Assembly (NCBI GenBank): GCA_934699095.1
Contig: CAKUVI010000002.1
Span: 62,001 to 126,000 of the forward strand
Length of the DNA stretch: 64,000 nucleotides
From: an uncultured Bacteroidales bacterium
Lineage (GTDB): Bacteria > Bacteroidota > Bacteroidia > Bacteroidales > WCHB1-69
Direction of reading: 5' to 3'
This document shows, piece after piece, positions 60,495-64,000 of the stretch; the stretch's first letter is position 1, and each line of letters begins with the position of its first letter. The notes under the pieces are model-generated. The model did no database searches and was not told where the DNA came from. It saw nothing but the letters and a program-made list of their open reading frames with translations. The position numbers were made by a program, and so were the translations under genes.

Positions 60495-60832
60495 CTCTCC
60501 TTTGGAGAGTTTGTTAGTTGTTTCGCACGTGGGCTGGGCTGGCCGACATTGGGGGGCGGGGTCGCCGTGAATGGCGGAAGCGTTACAACAGCGTGCAGAG
60601 GCGCTTGCGTTTATAAAATGCAAATAGCCTGCGGCACACTGCTCGGTTTTTGTCGTACCGCTTGCATTTTATAGACCTCTGCCGCTGTTGTTAGGTTCCG
60701 ACAGAGCGGGCGGGCTTTAATGTCGGCTTGATTTTTTGGTTACTTTTTACATAAACTGCTCTCGCTCGGAAAAGCAAGCTAGCTTTCTTTTCTCTCGCTT
60801 TACCGCAGTTTTGATCAAGCAAAAAGTAACAT
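60495..60832 (+). repeat. Long dispersed repeat, copy 2 (with 127-base insertion)
   Basis: Blocks 60495-60548 and 60676-60832 match 29200-29253 and 29036-29191 in inverted orientation. Between them are 127 bases (60549-60675) absent from copy 1; the insertion contains inverted repeats TATAAAATGCAA (60612-60623) / TTGCATTTTATA (60662-60673) nested within GCAGAGG (60596-60602) / CCTCTGC (60677-60683). Confidence 0.88.
60753..60812 (+). repeat. Covarying hairpin element, copy 4 (inside long repeat)
   Basis: Outer stem AAACTGC / GCAGTTT, inner 11-base stem GAAAAGCAAGC / GCTTTCTTTTC with one mismatch, loop TA. Flanked by a further inverted pair GTTACTTTTT / AAAAAGTAAC. Confidence 0.8.
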
Positions 60833-61071
60833 AAAAACGCTTGACATAACCCACCCTTGTAGCAACCGCTGGGGACGCGGTTGTTCCCATATCGAAGATA
60901 CGTGCCAGACACGTCTCTACAAATATTGCTGTAATAAATAGTAGGTTTTTTATCAGACAGTAACAGTATGTCTTCATTTACATACCATCTAAATGTGGAT
61001 TGCAGATGAACCTGATGCAAAGTATAGACAGGTTTGGAAAGCCTTGAAATATCCTCTGTTTAAACGTTAAT

Positions 61072-62715
61072 TTACCAGAACACCGCGTAAATCACCACCA
61101 AAAGCACCAGGATAGCATAGGCGGCAATATGAAAATCGCGTTTTGTCTGGAACATGTCGGCGGTGAGTGTAATGCCTCTCGGGTCGTCAGCGCCCTCGCA
61201 AGTGCAAAGGCTAACCATCACGATGATTGCCATTGTGAGAATGCAGGTGTAGAACATCTGGTCGATGAAGGGCATGTTGATAGGCAAGAACTTGAGCGCC
61301 AATGCGATAGGAATCGACAACAACACACCTGTGACGGCCCCTTTGTTAGTGGTCTTCTTCCAGAAAAGACCTAACAGAAACAGTGCGAGGATACCTGGGC
61401 TCACTAATCCGGTGTATTCCTGAATGTATTGGAACATCTGTCCCACACTGCCGAGCAGCGGGGCGATGAGGATGGCGATGACGAGGAAAAGGGCTGCGGA
61501 AATCTGTCCCACGAGCACCAAACTTACATCCTTCCCTGTCTTTTCTTTCACTTTCGGTGCTATATATGGCTTGTAGATGTCCATGGTATAGATAGTGGAG
61601 GCGGAATTGAGCATGGAGGCGAGCGAAGAGACGATTGCGGCGGCCAGTGCGGCGAGCACCAATCCTTTGAGCCCCGTAGGGATGAAGGTGCTGATGAGCC
61701 AAGGGTAGGCGTTGTCGTTGTTGAGGGCGCCGTTGGCCTTGGTAAGCGCCTCCACAGCTCCGAAGTTGCCCTCAGTGTACATTACATAGGCAACGATGCC
61801 GGGGATGACCACGATGAAGGGTATGAGCATTTTGAGGAATGCCGCGAACGCCAGTCCCTTCTGCGCTTCCTTAAGAGATTTGGCCGCAAATGCACGCTGG
61901 ATGATGTATTGGTTGAACCCCCAGTAATAGAGGTTTGCAACCCACAATCCACCGATGAGCATCGCAATGCCGGGCAGGTTGTGATATTCGGGATGGCCTT
62001 GAGGCAGGATCAGATGCATGCGGTCACCGGCCGCCTCGGTGAGATGGCGGATACCGTGCGTGATTGTGCCGTCAGGACTGATGACATGCAACGCTACCAC
62101 GGTCGTGATCAGACCGCCTAACACGAGCAAGACCACCTGCAGTATGTCGGTCCAGGCCACCGAAGAGAGACCGCCGGTGATGGAATAGAGGGCAGCTACA
62201 AGTCCCAGCCCGATAATGGCGGGCATGATGAGCGTGCCGTCTCCGGTGCCGATGATGGTGTCGATGGCCTTAGCACCGAGGAAGAGCACGGAGGTGAGGT
62301 TTACAAAGATGAAAAGACCTAACCAGAAGACCGCCAAGATGGTCTTGAGTTGCCGCGAATAGCGCTTCTCCACAAATTCAGGGATGGTGTATATGCCTTG
62401 TTTTACAAATATGGGCATGAAGAATTTGGCCACGATGATGAGTGTGAGCGCAGCCATGAACTCGTAGGAGGCCACGGCGAAGCCGCCAGCGAAACCTGAA
62501 CCCGACATGCCGATGAACTGCTCCGCGGAGATGTTGGCGGCAATCAATGACGCCCCAATAGTCCACCAAGGCAGCGACTTGCCCGCCAGAAAATAGTCCT
62601 CGGCAGTCTTGTCCTTGTTCTTCTTGCGGTGTGAAATCCAAATGCCCAACCCGACGATAACGATCAGATATAAGGCGAAAATGACAATGTCAACAATGTG
62701 GAAAGCAGGGTTCAT
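61072..62715 (-). CDS. SGLT-type sodium/sugar symporter
   Basis: 547 residues with about fourteen membrane segments. SISHRKKNKDKTAEDYFLAGKSLPWWTIGASLIAANISAEQFIGMSGSG, YTIPEFVEKRYS, the core GLSSVAWTDILQ and NLYYWGFNQYIIQRAFAAKSLKEAQKG are typical of the SGLT branch (vSGLT, human SGLT). The galactokinase gene lies 291 bases upstream on the same strand, so galactose is the best guess for the sugar. It has its own promoter and is preceded by a terminator, so it need not be co-transcribed with galK. Confidence 0.92.
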   Translation of the reverse strand: MNPAFHIVDIVIFALYLIVIVGLGIWISHRKKNKDKTAEDYFLAGKSLPWWTIGASLIAANISAEQFIGMSGSGFAGGFAVASYEFMAALTLIIVAKFFMPIFVKQGIYTIPEFVEKRYSRQLKTILAVFWLGLFIFVNLTSVLFLGAKAIDTIIGTGDGTLIMPAIIGLGLVAALYSITGGLSSVAWTDILQVVLLVLGGLITTVVALHVISPDGTITHGIRHLTEAAGDRMHLILPQGHPEYHNLPGIAMLIGGLWVANLYYWGFNQYIIQRAFAAKSLKEAQKGLAFAAFLKMLIPFIVVIPGIVAYVMYTEGNFGAVEALTKANGALNNDNAYPWLISTFIPTGLKGLVLAALAAAIVSSLASMLNSASTIYTMDIYKPYIAPKVKEKTGKDVSLVLVGQISAALFLVIAILIAPLLGSVGQMFQYIQEYTGLVSPGILALFLLGLFWKKTTNKGAVTGVLLSIPIALALKFLPINMPFIDQMFYTCILTMAIIVMVSLCTCEGADDPRGITLTADMFQTKRDFHIAAYAILVLLVVIYAVFW

Positions 62716-62739
62716 CCTTTTGTGATTTTAATTAGAGGG

Positions 62740-62770
62740 CAAAAGTACAATTTTTTATGAGGCAATGACA
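62740..62770 (-). promoter_or_regulatory. Promoter of the SGLT symporter gene
   Basis: On the minus strand TACTTTTG at 62740-62747 matches the -7 box, 24 bases before the ATG at 62715; a TTG lies 21 bases further upstream (about 62769). Confidence 0.65.
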
Positions 62771-62796
62771 ACCTTTTGAACCCCGCCGTACAAGAT

Positions 62797-62822
62797 AAAA
62801 AATCTCCATTTCGGAGATTTTT
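62797..62822. terminator. Terminator between galK and the SGLT gene
   Basis: AAAATCTCC / GGAGATTTT with loop ATTTC and A/T runs on both sides; on the minus strand it ends transcription of galK or of the fragment at 62843-63022. Confidence 0.8.
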
Positions 62823-62842
62823 ATAAAGCGCAACTTATCACG

Positions 62843-63022
62843 CTACTGTATTAACACATTGAGCGTGCGTTCATATGTGTCTGTACATGATACTTTTAAC
62901 TTGTAATAGTCGCCAACTTGGTATATTGAGTCACTAAACAACATTTTAAATTCTGCAACCTCGCGTAAACCAGTGTATTCGTCATCATACAGAGGTTGTG
63001 ATAAACCTACAAGAACATAGTA
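62843..63022 (-). pseudogene. Orphan coding-like fragment downstream of galK
   Basis: A frame of 59 codons is open on the minus strand from 63022 to the TAG at 62843, directly after an in-frame TGA and in a different frame from galK. Its translation has a protein-like composition (LREVAEFKMLFSDSIYQVGD, YYKLKVSCTDTYERTL). The only ATG is internal (62944), which would give 33 residues. It is followed by the terminator at 62797-62822. It may be the tail of a decayed gene; chance cannot be excluded. No family is recognised. Confidence 0.3.
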
Positions 63023-64000
63023 TCATGAATACCTATATTCCGGGCGCCGTTGCTAATCTCCGCCACGTAGAAATCGGCATGTAGGCCGAAATGATCTCCG
63101 TAGGCCTTGCCGATGGTTTCGATAAATGCGCCCACCTGATTTTCATCGATCAGCGTGACAGTACATCCGCCGAAGCCTGCGCCGGTCATGCGGCTGCCGA
63201 GTACGCCTGGGAACGACTGTGCATTCTCGGCGAGGAAATCCGACTCTGGGCAGGTGACCTCATAGTCGTCGCGCAGGGTGGCGTGCGAGGCGTTCATCAG
63301 TTGCCCGAAACGGATCATGTCGCCTGCCTTTAGCGCGGTGATGGCTTCGCGCACGTTCTCATTCTCGCGCACCGCGTGACGGGCCCGCTTGAGCACATCA
63401 CCCGTAAGATACTGAGACACAGTGTCGAATTGCTTCATCGTGAGTTGGCATAGAAAATCCGCATGCCTATGTTCTCGGATAATATCCAACGCCTGTTGGC
63501 ATTCGCTGCGACGCTGGTTGTAGGCCGAATCCACCAATCCTCGTTTCTTGTTGGTGTTGGCGATGACAAATTTCAGTCCGTCCATCTTCAACGGTACATG
63601 CTCGTACTTCAACGTGTTGCAGTCCAATGCAACGGCGCAGTTTGCCTTTCCGAAGCCCGACGCAAACTGGTCCATGATGCCGCAGTTCATGCCCACAAAG
63701 TTGTTTTCCGCATGTTGTGCCATCTTCACGAGTTCCAGCATTGTGAAAGGATGACCGTGTATGGCATTGAGGGCCACCGCGGTTACCATTTCGATGGACG
63801 CGGACGATGACAGCGCCGCTCCGATTGGCAGATCACCGTTATAGTGAAAATGCAAGCCTTTCACACGAAATCCTCTGTCAGTGAACTCTTTGACTACGCC
63901 AAGAGGGTAATCTACCCAGCTGTCGCGCTTCTGCAGCATATCTTCTTCACGGATTTTAAATTCCACAGGATTGTTTTCTGAAATAAAATGGCAGGAATTA
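63007..64000 (-). CDS. galK: Galactokinase (N-terminus cut by window edge)
   Basis: About 331 of an expected ~385 residues are visible; the frame runs off the end at 64000, and the GTG at 63966 is internal, not a start. GDLPIGAALSSSASIEMVTAVAL is the GHMP-kinase ATP-binding motif; NNFVGMNCGIMDQFASGFG holds the catalytic Asp, and GSRMTGAGFGGCTVTLI is the third motif. It phosphorylates galactose to galactose-1-phosphate. Its neighbour is an SGLT-type sugar symporter. Confidence 0.95.
   Translation of the reverse strand, partial: NSCHFISENNPVEFKIREEDMLQKRDSWVDYPLGVVKEFTDRGFRVKGLHFHYNGDLPIGAALSSSASIEMVTAVALNAIHGHPFTMLELVKMAQHAENNFVGMNCGIMDQFASGFGKANCAVALDCNTLKYEHVPLKMDGLKFVIANTNKKRGLVDSAYNQRRSECQQALDIIREHRHADFLCQLTMKQFDTVSQYLTGDVLKRARHAVRENENVREAITALKAGDMIRFGQLMNASHATLRDDYEVTCPESDFLAENAQSFPGVLGSRMTGAGFGGCTVTLIDENQVGAFIETIGKAYGDHFGLHADFYVAEISNGARNIGIHDTMFL

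Larger units (their letters stand above)
59865..61071. other. Intergenic region with tRNA-Pro and repeat island
   Basis: 59865-60095 is AT-rich with no recognisable feature. tRNA-Pro with promoter and terminator follows. From 60330 there are dispersed repeats: hairpins at 60396-60413 and 60443-60470, the long repeat with its insertion (60495-60832), the fourth covarying element (60753-60812) and the ACGTCTCTACA half-site (60911-60921). Short open frames at 60477-60674 and 60691-61020 run through the repeats and are not accepted as genes. Confidence 0.7.

Noticed and set aside
60753..60812. Reading the hairpin elements as intrinsic terminators
   Set aside because: They have no T run at the 3' end, lie far from gene ends, and occur three times in one intergenic region; a terminator role does not explain the conserved internal loop.
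60477..61020. Two short open frames (60477-60674 plus, 60691-61020 minus) in the second repeat island
   Set aside because: Both lie in dispersed repeat sequence that is also non-coding at 29036-29253; composition is not protein-like.

Overview
The window is a chromosomal segment of a Bacteroidota genome, almost certainly of the order Bacteroidales. Evidence: a secreted protease ends in a type IX secretion (T9SS) sorting domain; a PorX-type regulator with a PglZ domain is present; several families are typical of the phylum (WbqC-like, DUF5606, porin_10, HU-like/SPOR protein, PNGase F); Shine-Dalgarno sequences are scarce; and many genes have the Bacteroidota -7 promoter element TAnnTTTG about 30-60 bases before the start. 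The exact lineage cannot be read from the sequence. Most of the window is ordinary core genome. I see no CRISPR array, prophage, transposase or rRNA.

Layout. 1-3401 (minus): edge-truncated GT-C-like membrane protein, WbqC-like protein, T9SS-exported serine protease. 3490-11931 (plus): rsfS, ftsH, LUD protein, cdsA, porX, a GLPGLI-like/PNGase F protein, DUF819 membrane protein. 12372-19320 (plus): patatin/outer-membrane barrel protein, rfbA, lipoprotein, PrsW-like protease, His-rich COG0523 GTPase, pyridoxal kinase. 19463-25286 (plus): rpsL-rpsG-fusA-rpsJ, tRNA-Ala, kamA, kdsA. 25288-28915: TMTC-like TPR membrane protein and, convergent to it, a HerA-like ATPase. 28916-29836: repeat-rich non-coding island. 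29837-42484 (plus): hutU, four proteins of unknown function, trxB, sufB, a stand-alone flavokinase, an LRR protein, arginine decarboxylase, SRP RNA, TsaC-like protein, mnmE. 42494-50011 (minus, read kdsB to porin): kdsB, HU-like/SPOR protein, pssA, LOG family protein, holB-like, speB, porin. 50336-53872 (minus): pgi, Na+ symporter, aqpZ. 54027-55685 (plus): PHP, DRTGG and HATPase proteins. 55687-59807 (minus): prs, lpdA, ansA, cutC. 59808-61071: tRNA-Pro and a second repeat island. 61072-64000 (minus): SGLT-type symporter and an edge-truncated galK.

Functional themes are envelope building (kdsA, kdsB, rfbA, cdsA, pssA, porin, patatin-barrel), T9SS secretion and control (porX, CTD protease, possibly a PorT-like barrel), polyamine synthesis (arginine decarboxylase and agmatinase), translation (str operon, rsfS, mnmE, TsaC-like, SRP RNA), and galactose uptake and phosphorylation (SGLT, galK).

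The most interesting non-textbook signals are: (1) a family of four ~60-base elements whose outer and inner stems change sequence while keeping their pairing; (2) a long inverted repeat pair 31 kb apart, one copy carrying a 127-base insertion; (3) a PHP-DRTGG-HATPase module of the kind found beside [FeFe] hydrogenases, here without a hydrogenase; (4) a GLPGLI-like/PNGase F protein beside porX; (5) a flavokinase domain lacking its usual FAD synthetase partner, overlapping sufB.
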